Source: Arthrobacter sp. OAP107
Lineage (GTDB): Bacteria > Actinomycetota > Actinomycetes > Actinomycetales > Micrococcaceae
Assembly (NCBI RefSeq): GCF_040546765.1
Contig: NZ_JBEPOK010000001.1
Coordinates: 3,162,001 to 3,226,000, forward strand
Direction: 5' to 3'
Length of the DNA stretch: 64,000 nt
Below the pieces are notes generated by a model that had not been told where the DNA came from, ran no database searches, and saw only the letters and a program-made list of their open reading frames with translations. Of the stretch, positions 41,998 to 51,308 are shown piece by piece. Position 1 is the first letter of the stretch. Each line of letters begins with the position of its first letter. A program made the translations under genes and the position numbers.

Positions 41998-43521
41998 ATG
42001 GCAACTAATAATGTTCAATTTGAGCCGGTGGATGCCGGACCCAACGGACTCCTGACCCCCGACAAGTTACTCGGCCGCGGGCTAGGTGTCGGATCAATCG
42101 TGTTCATGGTTGTGGCTGGTGCCGCACCGATGACAGCTGTCGTGGCCGGCTGGCCCGTGGTGGTATCTGCCTCGGAAAGCACGGGCGGTCCACTGTTCTT
42201 CCTCATCGCCACGGCGATCCTGTTTCTGTTCGCGATTGGCTTCACGCGTATGACGCCGTTCGTGAAAAATGCGGGGGCCTTTTACTCCTACATACAGACT
42301 GGCCTCGGCCGGGGCATGGGGCTAGGGGCTTCAACCTTTGCACTTGGTACTTACCTGCTCCTGTTTCTTGCGCTGTGTTCATACCTGGGGTCAGCGGCCC
42401 AGACCACTGTTCACGATCTGGGCGGCCCGGATCTGCCTTGGTGGCTGTGCAGTCTGGTGCTGATGGCGATCTGCGGTGCTCTTGCGTACCGGGACGTCGA
42501 GCTTTCCGCCAAGGTGCTGGGTGTGGTCCTGGTCATTGAAACGGTTGTTCTGCTGGCCGTAAATATCGGGGTGGTTGTCCACGGCGGTGCGGAAGGTTTG
42601 AGCGGTGACTCACTGTCCCCCGCCCGTCTGGGTGAGGGTGTCCCCCCGCTGGGCGTCATGTTTGCCTTCTTCTCATTCATTGGTTTTGAGGCCACCGCTG
42701 TTTTCCGCAACGAAGCGCGCGACCCCGACCGCACAATACCGCGTGCAACGTACATCGCCGTTCTCGCTGTCGGCATCTTTTACACGTTCACCGCTTGGGC
42801 CATGCAGGCCGGTATCGGCGACAGCAACATCGTTGAAGTGGCTACGAATGATCCCACCAGCATCGTGGTTGGTTTGGCCGCGAAGTACGTCTCCCCTGTC
42901 CTGGCGACTCTCCTTCAGGTCTTCCTGATCAGCAGCCTCTTCGCCTGCATTCTTACGTTCCAGAACGTGCTGACGCGCTACCTGTTCACCCTCGGAACGC
43001 AGGGCGTGCTCCCCTCCGGGCTCGGCACGGTCCATCCCCGGCACCGGGCTCCTTCCAGGGCCTCGTTGACTGTGTCGGTTGTGGCAATTGCCCTGCTTGG
43101 GGTCGAGGCGCTCCTCGGGCTTGACCCCGTGACGCAGGCGTACACATGGTTTTCGGGATCAGCAACACTCGGCGTGGTAGTTCTGATGGCCCTCACCTCG
43201 TTCTCTGTGCTCGTGTTCTTCCGGAGAAAGGCAACAGGAAAGCTGTGGGCCACGCTCTTGGCTCCCGCTCTTGCGGTGATCGGTCTCGGCGCGATTGTCT
43301 TCCTGGTCGTGCAGAACTTTGGACTCCTTGTCGGCGGTGACCTGGCTGCAGGCATCCTGCTGACGGTCATGGGAGCCCTGTTTGTCTGCGGTTTGGTGAC
43401 CGCCCTGGTGATGCGCTCAAAACGGCCCGAAGCGTACGCCGCGCTGCTGCCCCCGGTATCCAGCCCGGAGCACGAACCGGCCAAAAGCGAGAACTGCGCG
43501 ACGGCGGAAAACAAGAGCTAA
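41998..43521 (+). CDS. APC superfamily amino acid/amine permease
   Basis: A 507-residue permease with about 12 membrane helices. The APC signature at helix 1 (GVGSIVFMVVAGAAPMTAVVAG) and FFSFIGFEATAVFRNEARDP near residue 225 are clear, the latter being the conserved loop before the DPxRTIPRA sequence. It exchanges or imports amino acids or amines with protons. A short 30-residue N-terminal segment precedes the first helix. It diverges from the aldehyde dehydrogenase and is the likely importer of the substrate of the island. The substrate cannot be read. Confidence 0.88.
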   Translation: MATNNVQFEPVDAGPNGLLTPDKLLGRGLGVGSIVFMVVAGAAPMTAVVAGWPVVVSASESTGGPLFFLIATAILFLFAIGFTRMTPFVKNAGAFYSYIQTGLGRGMGLGASTFALGTYLLLFLALCSYLGSAAQTTVHDLGGPDLPWWLCSLVLMAICGALAYRDVELSAKVLGVVLVIETVVLLAVNIGVVVHGGAEGLSGDSLSPARLGEGVPPLGVMFAFFSFIGFEATAVFRNEARDPDRTIPRATYIAVLAVGIFYTFTAWAMQAGIGDSNIVEVATNDPTSIVVGLAAKYVSPVLATLLQVFLISSLFACILTFQNVLTRYLFTLGTQGVLPSGLGTVHPRHRAPSRASLTVSVVAIALLGVEALLGLDPVTQAYTWFSGSATLGVVVLMALTSFSVLVFFRRKATGKLWATLLAPALAVIGLGAIVFLVVQNFGLLVGGDLAAGILLTVMGALFVCGLVTALVMRSKRPEAYAALLPPVSSPEHEPAKSENCATAENKS

Positions 43522-43576
43522 CCCACCCGGATCCCCGGATTCGTGCCGGGCCCGATGATGACACAACTAGGCAGGC

Positions 43577-43624
43577 CGGCACTGCTGTGGTGACCTCCAG
43601 AACGACGTCACCACAGCAGTGCCG
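43577..43624 (+). terminator. Terminator after the APC permease
   Basis: Perfect 18-base arms (CGGCACTGCTGTGGTGAC and complement) with a 12-base loop, 55 bases after the permease stop. No T-run is seen, but the stem is very stable. It separates the permease from the aminotransferase. Confidence 0.7.
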
Positions 43625-43803
43625 AACCCGTTGATCTCTAATCACCCCACTTCTGGTCATGCCTGACGGGGTCAACTCGATGGCCCAGCCTGCATCTTCT
43701 GAGGCCTGTGCACACCGCCGGACCTCCACTGAGGCAAGCGGCCATCTATCGGCCCTGGTACAAACGCCTCAGAAGGCTCGCCAGGACAGTAAAGGAGTAT
43801 TCC

Positions 43804-45186
43804 ATTTCTGAGAGCGCTCTGTTGAAGCAGACTATTGATAAGACATACCCGGTGGTCACCCATGGCCGGGGGGTCTACCTTTATGACTCAGCCGGTCGGC
43901 AGTACCTGGACGGGTGCAGCGGCGCCATGACTGCAAACATCGGCCATGGCGTTGAAGAAGTTGCAGAGGCGATGAAGGAGCAGTCATGCCGCGTGGCTTT
44001 TACTTACCGCACCCAATTCACGAATGTGCCCGCCGAGGCCTTGGCACGGCGGCTCACCGATCTGGCACCGGGAGACCTTGACTGGGCATTCTTTGTAAAC
44101 AGCGGATCAGAGGCGTCCGAGTTCGCCATCCGTACCGCAGTTAGTTACTGGCGCGAAAGGGGCGTCCCGGGCAAAGTCAAAGTTCTCGGCCGGAACATCA
44201 GCTATCACGGCATGACCATGGGAGCCCTGTCGATGTCCGGACACGCAGCACGCCGCCCCGACTACGGGCCGTTGTTGCATGCGTTCTCCTTCGCCCCGCC
44301 GGCCTACGCATATCGCTTCGCGCAGCCGGGCGAGAACGAAGAAGCATACGCGCTGCGGGCTGCGAAAGCCTTCGAACTTGCCATTCGGAACGAGGACCCT
44401 GGCACGGTCGCAGCAGTGATCGTGGAACCGATCGTTGGAGCCGCCGGCGGGGTCCTGACGCCTCCGGCCGGCTACCTCTCCCGGTTGCGCGAAATCTGTG
44501 ACCGGTTGGATGTGCTGCTGATCATTGATGAGGTCATCACGGGCGTCGGGCGGACGGGAGATTGGTTTGCGAGTTCCTACGAGAACGTCGTGCCGGACCT
44601 TCTTCTTATCGGTAAAGGATTAAGTGCCGGTTATTCCCCTGTTGCCGGCGTCCTGCTGCGAAGCCATGTTGTCGAGGCGCTCAGGGAAGGCAGCGGTATC
44701 GCTCCGTTCGGGCACACCTTTTCGGGGAACCCCCTGGGGGCGGCCACCTGCCTGGCGGTCCTGGACTTCATGGAACGCCGGAACGTCCTTGCAAACGTCC
44801 GGCAGCGGGGTAAGCAGCTCGAAGAAGGACTGCTCTCCCTGGCAGCCAGGTACCGCTGCATGGCCGATGTCCGTGGCCGGGGCCTGCTGTGGGGCTTCGA
44901 GTTCGTTACGGACCAGGAAAGCAAGCAGGCGCCCGATCCTGCGCTCGGAGCGGCCAACACCTTCGTGCAGGATTGCCTCGCCCAGGGGCTCATTGTCTAT
45001 CCGGCCGGCATTGCTCCGCTGAACAACGCGGTGATCCTGTCCCCGCCCTTGGTGATCAGCGAAGAGGAGACCCGGGCATTGCTGGCGAAGCTGGAGGAAG
45101 CCCTTCGCGCTATGGAACACCATGTTGAGCGGTGGGCCGCTGTGGATGACAGCCGGAGCGGATCCCGAGTTGGAAGCGGAAGCTGA
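43804..45186 (+). CDS. Class III PLP-dependent aminotransferase
   Basis: About 460 residues of an omega-type class III aminotransferase. VFFVNSGSEASEFAIRTA-like FFVNSGSEASEFAIR marks the phosphate loop, SYHGMTMGALSMSGH is typical, IIDEVITGVGRTGDWF holds the PLP Asp, and LIGKGLSAGYSPVAG the Schiff-base Lys. It moves an amino group to a keto acid, often from GABA, beta-alanine or diamines. The start is unclear: AAAGGAG sits six bases before an ATT at 43804, while the next TTG (43822) is too far and the GTG at 43708 has no site. The C-terminal 20 residues are low complexity. Confidence 0.88.
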   Translation: MSESALLKQTIDKTYPVVTHGRGVYLYDSAGRQYLDGCSGAMTANIGHGVEEVAEAMKEQSCRVAFTYRTQFTNVPAEALARRLTDLAPGDLDWAFFVNSGSEASEFAIRTAVSYWRERGVPGKVKVLGRNISYHGMTMGALSMSGHAARRPDYGPLLHAFSFAPPAYAYRFAQPGENEEAYALRAAKAFELAIRNEDPGTVAAVIVEPIVGAAGGVLTPPAGYLSRLREICDRLDVLLIIDEVITGVGRTGDWFASSYENVVPDLLLIGKGLSAGYSPVAGVLLRSHVVEALREGSGIAPFGHTFSGNPLGAATCLAVLDFMERRNVLANVRQRGKQLEEGLLSLAARYRCMADVRGRGLLWGFEFVTDQESKQAPDPALGAANTFVQDCLAQGLIVYPAGIAPLNNAVILSPPLVISEEETRALLAKLEEALRAMEHHVERWAAVDDSRSGSRVGSGS

Positions 45187-45340
45187 CTTTAATCCCGGCC
45201 AGTCCACCATGTGCCGACGCTGGTCACCTTGCACATAGTGGCCGTGAAGGCTGTTCCCTCCACACACTTTTGAAACTCCGCCAGGGCTGAAGATGGTCGA
45301 AGCGACCATCTGCAAGCGCCTCAACCATCAAGGAAGCCAA

Positions 45341-46447
45341 GTGACTACACCGATTCTTGCCGCCGTACTGGAAAAACCTGGAGCCCCTCTCCAGATCCGC
45401 GAACTGCTGCTGGATGATCCGGAGGACCATGAGGTCCTCATCCGGACCGAGCGCGTGGGCCTTTGCCATAGCGATCTGCACTACCTGAAAGGCTCCCTGG
45501 ACATCTCGCTGCCGGCTGTCCTCGGACATGAAGTCGCAGGCATTGTCGAACGTGTTGGCTCGGCGGTCACAAGAATTAAGACCGGTGACCGCGTAGTCGC
45601 AACCGTCACCCCGTCCTGTGGCGCATGCCGGAACTGCATCAGTGGGCGCCCGACCCAGTGTGAACGGGTCGACTCGATGCGTGAGCGGCATCGGCCAAGG
45701 CTCCTCTCATCTGATGGATCAAGCGTTGAGTCGCTCGGCGGTATCGGCGCATTTGCAGAGGCCTTCCTGGTGAAAGAGGCATCCGCTGCGGTGGTCGGCT
45801 CGGACCTGCCGCCCCAGGTGGCATGTCTTCTCGGTTGCTGCATCAGTACAGGGGTCGGCGCGGTTATTCACGGCGCAAAGGTAGGGCCAGAGGATACTGT
45901 CGCCGTAATCGGTTGCGGCGGTGTCGGAATAGCGGCCATTCAGGGTGCGAGGTTGGCTGGGGCACGACGAATTATCGCCATTGACGCAGTGCCGGCGAAG
46001 CTGGAGCTCGCCCGCAACTTCGGTGCCACGGACACTGTTGTCTCATCACTCGACCCGACAGAGACACTCATCCAGGTCCGGTCACTTCTTCCCCAGGGTG
46101 TTAGCCATGCAATCGAGGCGGTCGGCCGCAGCCAGACAGCGGAACTCGCCTTTTCGCTTCTGAGCCCGACCGGAACCGCCACCATCCTCGGTCTCATGCC
46201 CACAGGGTCCGAACTGCGAATCCCCGCGGATGCTCTCGTCTACGGTGACCGGCACCTTCAAGGTGCCTACATGGGGGCGAACCGGTTCCTCAGCGATGTC
46301 GACATGTTCACAGACCACTACCTGAACAACCGGCTGGACCTTGATGCAATGGTTACAAAGCAACTCCCCTTCGAACGCATCAACGAGGGATTCGAAGCGA
46401 TGGCGGAAGCGTCAACCATCCGCATTGTGCTGACCATGACCGACTAA
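45341..46447 (+). CDS. Zinc-dependent alcohol dehydrogenase
   Basis: A 368-residue medium-chain zinc alcohol dehydrogenase. GLCHSDLHY and GHEVAGIVERVG give the catalytic zinc ligands (Cys, His-Glu), and CGACRNCISGRPTQC the four structural-zinc cysteines. The Rossmann motif is VIGCGGVGIAAIQGARLAGA (about residue 192). The GTG start has AAGGA six bases ahead. It oxidises an alcohol to an aldehyde, in the cytoplasm. It lies between the aminotransferase and a second aldehyde dehydrogenase, so it may feed that enzyme. Confidence 0.9.
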   Translation: MTTPILAAVLEKPGAPLQIRELLLDDPEDHEVLIRTERVGLCHSDLHYLKGSLDISLPAVLGHEVAGIVERVGSAVTRIKTGDRVVATVTPSCGACRNCISGRPTQCERVDSMRERHRPRLLSSDGSSVESLGGIGAFAEAFLVKEASAAVVGSDLPPQVACLLGCCISTGVGAVIHGAKVGPEDTVAVIGCGGVGIAAIQGARLAGARRIIAIDAVPAKLELARNFGATDTVVSSLDPTETLIQVRSLLPQGVSHAIEAVGRSQTAELAFSLLSPTGTATILGLMPTGSELRIPADALVYGDRHLQGAYMGANRFLSDVDMFTDHYLNNRLDLDAMVTKQLPFERINEGFEAMAEASTIRIVLTMTD

Positions 46448-46623
46448 AACCTTGACCCGGACAACTCGTGGATCCTCGCGGTGGCAGCCCGGTCCGGCAA
46501 TCACGACATGACTTTGCCGTCCCGCGAGGACCGGAACGAAAGCTGCGCAATGTGGCGCTGTAGATCCTCCCGCCATCAACCGCCGAAGGTCACAACAAAC
46601 GAAAACCAGAGGAGCCTACAAAA

Positions 46624-48117
46624 ATGACTGCTGAAGGACTAGCACAACTGACCGATATTGCCCCCGACCTTGTCGAGCAACGCTCCTTTGTCGATGGCAC
46701 TTGGCTGCAGCTCGAGGAAAACGGCCGCTACCTCACCAACCCGAATACCGGCGAACCCCGGCAGCCGATGCGCAAGACCGCCAAAGATGATGTCGAGCGC
46801 ACCCTCGCCGCAGCGGCGACACTGCACAGGTCCGGGAAACTCGAAGACATCAAACTCCGGGACCGCCTTGAGCTCCTGATGAAGGTAGCCGCAGCTCTTG
46901 ATGCCCAGAGCGAAGAAATCGCAGTCCAGGACAGCATCAACACCGGGGTTCCTATCCGGACCACACGCCTGATTGCCGGCGCGCTTGGTGACAGAATCCG
47001 CGGAACTATCAGTGAAGCGGAGCAGCTTGGTGAATTGGAGACCCTTGATCATGACAGGTCTGTGGTCATCCTGCGCAAGCCCCTCGGCCCGGCCCTCATT
47101 GTTGGCCCCTGGAATGCCCCAACGTTCACCGTGGTCGGCAAGGTGGCGGCAGGCATGGCCGCCGGTTGCCCCGTCATCCTCAAACCCTCCGAGAACGCCC
47201 CCAGCGGTTGCCAGCTCTTCGCCGAGGCTATCGTGTCTGCCATGACCGAACTGGACTACCCGAGCGCCGCGTTTCAGCTCGTTCATGGGAATTCGGAGAC
47301 AGGAGCACTGCTGACATCGGACCCCAGGATCGAAGCCCTTTCGTTCACCGGTGGCGATTCCGCAGGCCGGACGGTCGCGCAAGCTGCGGCGTACAATCTG
47401 GCGGTCATGCAGATGGAGCTCGGATCCAACAATCCCGTGATCATTCTGGATGACGCCGACGTCAGCTCGGCGGCGCGGTCCATTGTGCAGGGCATGACGC
47501 GCCTGAATGGGCAGTGGTGTGAGGCGCCCGGCAAGGTACTGATTGACGCGTCAATTCACGACCGGTTCATTGAAGCGATGAAGTTTGAGCTGGGCAAGCT
47601 CCGGGTCGGAAATGCCCTGGATGAGTCGACGCAAGTGGGTCCACTGGCGTTTGAGCGGCAGCGCGATGGCCTGAAGGCCTCAGTGAGTCGGCTCCTCGAG
47701 CTTGGAGGGAAGCTAATCACTTGCGGGGACCTGCCTGATCTTGACGGATGGTTCATGGCACCGGGGATGATCGTCGGGTGCGCCGCCGAGGCCGCAACGG
47801 AGGAGCTATTCGGGCCCCTGGTCACGGTACATCCCGTGCACTCGGTGGAGGAGGCCCTTAGCCAAGCAAACGGTCCGGCAACCGGCCTGGATGCCTACGT
47901 ATTCGGTGGCAACGAAGCAAGGACCATCGAAGTGGCCTCCCGTATTCGTGCTGGTGAGGTCCGCATCAACGGCACATTCATGAGCGACCTGGCAGGCAAT
48001 TCGCGCCAGAGCTTCTGGGGTACCAGCGGTATTGGAGGCCACGGTCCCCAGTACGGTGTGCGCTTCTTCACCGGCGACCGCGTGATTGGCATGGACAGGT
48101 CGGATCTCCCGCTCTAA
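46624..48117 (+). CDS. Aldehyde dehydrogenase, second in the island
   Basis: A 497-residue aldehyde dehydrogenase. VGPWNAPTFTVVGKVAAGMA is the cofactor region, QMELGSNNPVIIL holds the general base Glu, and RLNGQWCEAPGK the nucleophile Cys (near 300). It differs clearly from the enzyme at 40246. GAGGAGCC precedes the ATG. It follows the alcohol dehydrogenase after 176 bases. A role after that enzyme, oxidising its aldehyde, fits the order, but the substrate is not known. Confidence 0.9.
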   Translation: MTAEGLAQLTDIAPDLVEQRSFVDGTWLQLEENGRYLTNPNTGEPRQPMRKTAKDDVERTLAAAATLHRSGKLEDIKLRDRLELLMKVAAALDAQSEEIAVQDSINTGVPIRTTRLIAGALGDRIRGTISEAEQLGELETLDHDRSVVILRKPLGPALIVGPWNAPTFTVVGKVAAGMAAGCPVILKPSENAPSGCQLFAEAIVSAMTELDYPSAAFQLVHGNSETGALLTSDPRIEALSFTGGDSAGRTVAQAAAYNLAVMQMELGSNNPVIILDDADVSSAARSIVQGMTRLNGQWCEAPGKVLIDASIHDRFIEAMKFELGKLRVGNALDESTQVGPLAFERQRDGLKASVSRLLELGGKLITCGDLPDLDGWFMAPGMIVGCAAEAATEELFGPLVTVHPVHSVEEALSQANGPATGLDAYVFGGNEARTIEVASRIRAGEVRINGTFMSDLAGNSRQSFWGTSGIGGHGPQYGVRFFTGDRVIGMDRSDLPL

Positions 48118-48265
48118 AGGCTTCCGACTCCAGCAAGCAAAAGCCAGCCACGGCGGGGCTTCTAATAAAGAATCCGGAACCGCGACCCGCAGCCAAGAAG
48201 CGGGTTCCCCCCAGACTCCAGGAATGTGAGCGAGTCGGGGACGGTCAACACGAGAGAGTCCTTCA

Positions 48266-49537
48266 ATGACAGATACTTCAACGACAGATGCGGGGCGCTT
48301 TTCATCGCTGAGTTTCCTTGAGGGCGCTTCAGCGGCGATCCCGTCCTTCGGAAGCGACCTGGTTGATTTCCGCAGGGAAATGCATGCAGACCCTGAAGTT
48401 AGCCTGCACCTGCCCCGCACCCAGGCCCGGGTCCTTGAAGCACTCAGGGCTCTCGACCTCGAAGTAACCCTCGGAGAAGCAGCCTCGTCCGTGGTTGCGG
48501 TACTACGGGGAGGTGCCACCGAGGCCCCCCTCGGGGCCCGCCCAACTGTACTGCTCAGAGGTGACATGGACGCACTTCCCGTCGCAGAAAAGACGGGATT
48601 GCCCTTTGCCTCGACCAATGGAGCGATGCATGCCTGCGGCCATGACCTGCATACAGCAGGCTTGATCGGTGCTGCCCGCTTGCTCTCGTCCGTACGTGAG
48701 AGCCTGACGGGTGACGTCATCTTCATGTTCCAACCGGGGGAAGAAGGGCATGACGGGGCGCGCATCATGCTGGAGGAAGGCGTTCTTAGCGCAGCAGGCA
48801 GGCGACCGGATGCTGCCTACGCCCTGCATGTCGTTTCGGACGTGCCGTCAGGCTTGTTCACAACCCGTTCCGGCTCCTACATGGCTGCCTTCGGGGATCT
48901 GTCCGTCAAGGTTATCGGGCGTGGCGGGCACGGTTCCCGGCCCTTCCAAGCTCTGGATCCCATACAGGTTGCTGCCGAAATGCTGGGCGCGCTACAGACA
49001 TACATCACGCGGCGATTCAACGTTTTTGATCCCGTCGTACTGTCCGTGGGTCAATTCCACGGCGGTTCAGCCTCTAATGTCATACCTGATTCGGCGGAAT
49101 TCAGGGCCAGTGTCAGGTCTTTCAGCCCCAGCGTGGAAGCGCGGCTCGCACAGGAGTTGCCGGATCTTATCCGGCAACTTGCGACCGCTCATCAATTGAC
49201 AGCCGAGGCAACGTTCACTCCGATAATGCCGGCGACCGTCAATCACGACAGTGACGCCGAACTCTGGGGCAATATTGCACGCAGGTTTTTCGGAGAGCAT
49301 CGGTTTGTACAGAGCCCGTCCCCGAGGACCGGCTCTGACGATTTCTCCCGAGTCCTCGTGGAGGTTCCCGGCGCATACGGGCACCTCGGAGCAGGGTCTC
49401 CGGATATCGACCCCACGGAGTGGGCACCCATGCACTCGCCCCGGGCAGTGTTTGACGACGGTGTCCTCGTCGACCAGGCACAGTTCCTTGCCGGGGTGGC
49501 GCTTGGAAAGCTCCAGGGGCTCGAGGTCATGGGGTAG
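48266..49537 (+). CDS. M20 (M20D) family amidohydrolase
   Basis: A 423-residue metal-dependent amidohydrolase of the M20D type, as in hippurate hydrolases and N-acyl-amino-acid amidohydrolases. DFRREMHADPEVSLHL is the family start, GDMDALPVAEKTG, HACGHDLHTAGLIGAA and FQPGEEG supply the metal and catalytic residues, and GGHGSRPFQALDPI is the dimer domain. It cleaves an amide, perhaps the last step of the island's pathway. Last gene of the rightward run; an inverted repeat follows. Confidence 0.9.
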   Translation: MTDTSTTDAGRFSSLSFLEGASAAIPSFGSDLVDFRREMHADPEVSLHLPRTQARVLEALRALDLEVTLGEAASSVVAVLRGGATEAPLGARPTVLLRGDMDALPVAEKTGLPFASTNGAMHACGHDLHTAGLIGAARLLSSVRESLTGDVIFMFQPGEEGHDGARIMLEEGVLSAAGRRPDAAYALHVVSDVPSGLFTTRSGSYMAAFGDLSVKVIGRGGHGSRPFQALDPIQVAAEMLGALQTYITRRFNVFDPVVLSVGQFHGGSASNVIPDSAEFRASVRSFSPSVEARLAQELPDLIRQLATAHQLTAEATFTPIMPATVNHDSDAELWGNIARRFFGEHRFVQSPSPRTGSDDFSRVLVEVPGAYGHLGAGSPDIDPTEWAPMHSPRAVFDDGVLVDQAQFLAGVALGKLQGLEVMG

Positions 49538-49634
49538 CGCCGGGCGCAGCTTGGACCCTTGTACGGGAGCCCGGTCGTGCCCCTGAATGCAGTGCCACGA
49601 CCGCAGGAGCGAGCACCATGTCCTTGTCTGTGGA

Positions 49635-49670
49635 TTTACTCCTTATGTATCCCTATATATAAGGAGTAAA
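49635..49670. terminator. Inverted repeat between the amidohydrolase and the integrase
   Basis: TTTACTCCTTAT (49635-49646) pairs perfectly with ATAAGGAGTAAA (49659-49670) around a 12-base, AT-rich loop. It lies between convergent genes, just after the integrase stop. It could be a terminator, or integrase arm or att-site sequence. It is unusually AT-rich for the window. Confidence 0.5.
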
Positions 49671-49677
49671 AACCGCT

Positions 49678-50622
49678 CTACGCCAGTGCCCGAGCGACGT
49701 CGTAGCCAGCTGACTTTGCCAGCTTGTGCCGTGAGCGGTCGTAGCGTCTGGTGGTCCGCGGATCGGCTTGCCCGAGGCTGTCCTGCAAATCGTGCAGTGC
49801 CACCCCGTTGTCCAGGGCGATCGTGGCGAACGTGTGCCGCAGGCTGTGCGGACTGATCTGTCCCTCCACGCCGGCTTTGCGGGCCAGCCGCTGGATTGTC
49901 CTGAATGCCTCTGAGCGGTTCCACGCTCTGCCCGTTTTGGTGGTGAACAACGGCCGGCTCTGTGCGTGCCCCAGGATGGGAACAACATCAGCACCCGACG
50001 TGCCCAGGTAAAGGTTCAGCGCCTCGACAGCTGGAGCAGGAACTGCGACTTTTGCAACCTTGCCGCCCTTGCGCTGGATGCTCAGCGTCCGGTGGCCGGC
50101 GTCGTGACTGTAATTGGCTGTGGTCGCACCCAGGGCTTCGCTGATCCGGACGCCGGTAAACAACAGCACGTTGACCAGAGCATTGGAGCGAAGGTTGTCT
50201 GCTTTCGCCACCCGCAGCAGTTCTTTTGCCTGATCGCGGGTGAGTCCCTGCGTCGAACTGTGGTCTGCATCCACCCTCGGGCGTGTGACTGTCTGCACAG
50301 GATTGAGATGGGTGACATCCTCGGCCATCGCGTACCTATAGAAGCTCGACAGCGCGGCCAGGGTCCTGGCCACCGTCGAAGGCGCCCCGGCCAGCGTGTG
50401 CCGGTAGCCGTCCACATGCACCCGGCGCACCTCGAACAGATCCAGGTTGTGGCTGTCCAGCCACAAACAGTAGTCAGTGAGATTTCGGGTATAAGCAGCC
50501 AGTGTGTGACGGGAAACCAACGCCAACTGCCACGCAGCAATAATGCGGGCGTGTCTTTCCGAGTTTCCGGCAATCACGGTGTTATAAGCGAGGTCCACAC
50601 CTGAGTCTTTCACAAGAGCCAC
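49678..50622 (-). CDS. Tyrosine recombinase (site-specific integrase)
   Basis: A 314-residue phage-integrase-type recombinase. The SAM-like N-terminal domain (about 30-115) begins with SRHTLAAYTRNL, and the catalytic domain has the R-H-x-x-R-Y set: LFTGVRISEALG (first Arg), ISPHSLRHTFA (His and second Arg), and RRYDRSRHK (nucleophile Tyr). It recombines DNA at att sites, usually for an element that integrates. Start is uncertain: GTG at 50622 or 50613 fall inside a palindrome, with no ribosome site, and further extension would overlap lsr2. No tRNA gene is adjacent. Confidence 0.88.
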   Translation of the reverse strand: MALVKDSGVDLAYNTVIAGNSERHARIIAAWQLALVSRHTLAAYTRNLTDYCLWLDSHNLDLFEVRRVHVDGYRHTLAGAPSTVARTLAALSSFYRYAMAEDVTHLNPVQTVTRPRVDADHSSTQGLTRDQAKELLRVAKADNLRSNALVNVLLFTGVRISEALGATTANYSHDAGHRTLSIQRKGGKVAKVAVPAPAVEALNLYLGTSGADVVPILGHAQSRPLFTTKTGRAWNRSEAFRTIQRLARKAGVEGQISPHSLRHTFATIALDNGVALHDLQDSLGQADPRTTRRYDRSRHKLAKSAGYDVARALA

Positions 50623-50645
50623 ACCATAACCGGTATTATGGTGTG
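50620..50645. repeat. Palindrome over the integrase start
   Basis: CACACCATAA-CCGGTA-TTATGGTGTG has perfect 10-base arms and is followed on the plus strand by CTTTTTTGG. On the minus strand it contains CATAAT, a possible -10, just before the integrase GTG codons. It may be an operator for self-control or a terminator facing the plus strand. Confidence 0.5.
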
Positions 50646-50743
50646 CTTTTTTGGCGTGTTGGGATTTCTTCAAAAAACATCGGAGTCGGCCCGTTTTCGC
50701 TTGACGTGGGTTGCACACTTCGTTTAGGCCCTCGCAGAGCAAG

Positions 50744-50780
50744 AAAAAAGAAGCCGGAAAGTCTGGTGCTTTCCGGCTTC
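50744..50780 (-). terminator. Intrinsic terminator of lsr2
   Basis: GAAGCCGGAAAG and its complement pair around a 7-base loop. On the minus strand six T residues follow (plus strand AAAAAA at 50744-50749). It lies 48 bases after the lsr2 stop. Confidence 0.9.
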
Positions 50781-50827
50781 TTCGTTTAATAACGCGGCGG
50801 CCTTGCCCGACGTCTGTGGACTTCGGC

Positions 50828-51163
50828 CTAGTGAGATGCCAGGTACCGCTCGACGACCTCTGCCTGGATGCGGCCCCGGGCGTTGACCTGGATGCCATTC
50901 TCAATGGCCCACTGCCGCACGGCCTTGGCGTCGACGCCGCTCTGCCCGGCCCTGCGAGCCGACGAGGCCTGCCGGCCGCGGCGGCCACCTGTCACCTTGC
51001 GGCCGGCGTTGGTGAATCTCTCCAGGGCCTCGCGCAGTTCATTGGCGTGACCATCGTTCAGATCAATCTCATATTCGGTGCCGTCAAGAGCGAAAAATAC
51101 TGTCTGGCTCGCTTCCGAACCATCAATATCATCTTCAAGCAGCACAACTGTCTTTTTAGCCAT
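50828..51163 (-). CDS. lsr2: Lsr2 family nucleoid-associated xenogeneic silencer
   Basis: A 111-residue Lsr2. The N-terminal dimer domain begins MAKKTVVLLEDDIDGSEA with FALDGTEYEIDLNDGHANELREAL. The linker is Arg/Gly-rich, and the C-terminal DNA-binding domain has VRQWAIENGIQVNARGRIQ, with the R-G-R AT-hook-like element. Lsr2 binds AT-rich DNA and silences acquired genes. This is a second, element-borne copy beside an integrase, a setting often seen on plasmids and islands. No good ribosome site is seen. Confidence 0.93.
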   Translation of the reverse strand: MAKKTVVLLEDDIDGSEASQTVFFALDGTEYEIDLNDGHANELREALERFTNAGRKVTGGRRGRQASSARRAGQSGVDAKAVRQWAIENGIQVNARGRIQAEVVERYLASH

Positions 51164-51308
51164 GAAGAAAGGCTATCAGTTATGAGGCTATTGCCTGCCA
51201 CCGGATAACTAACAGGAAAATCTGATACACCGAAGCGCGGGTTCACCGGAAATGTGAACTCAAACCCGAACTCACCATCCGGCCGGAGGAATTAGGATTC
51301 CTCACCCA

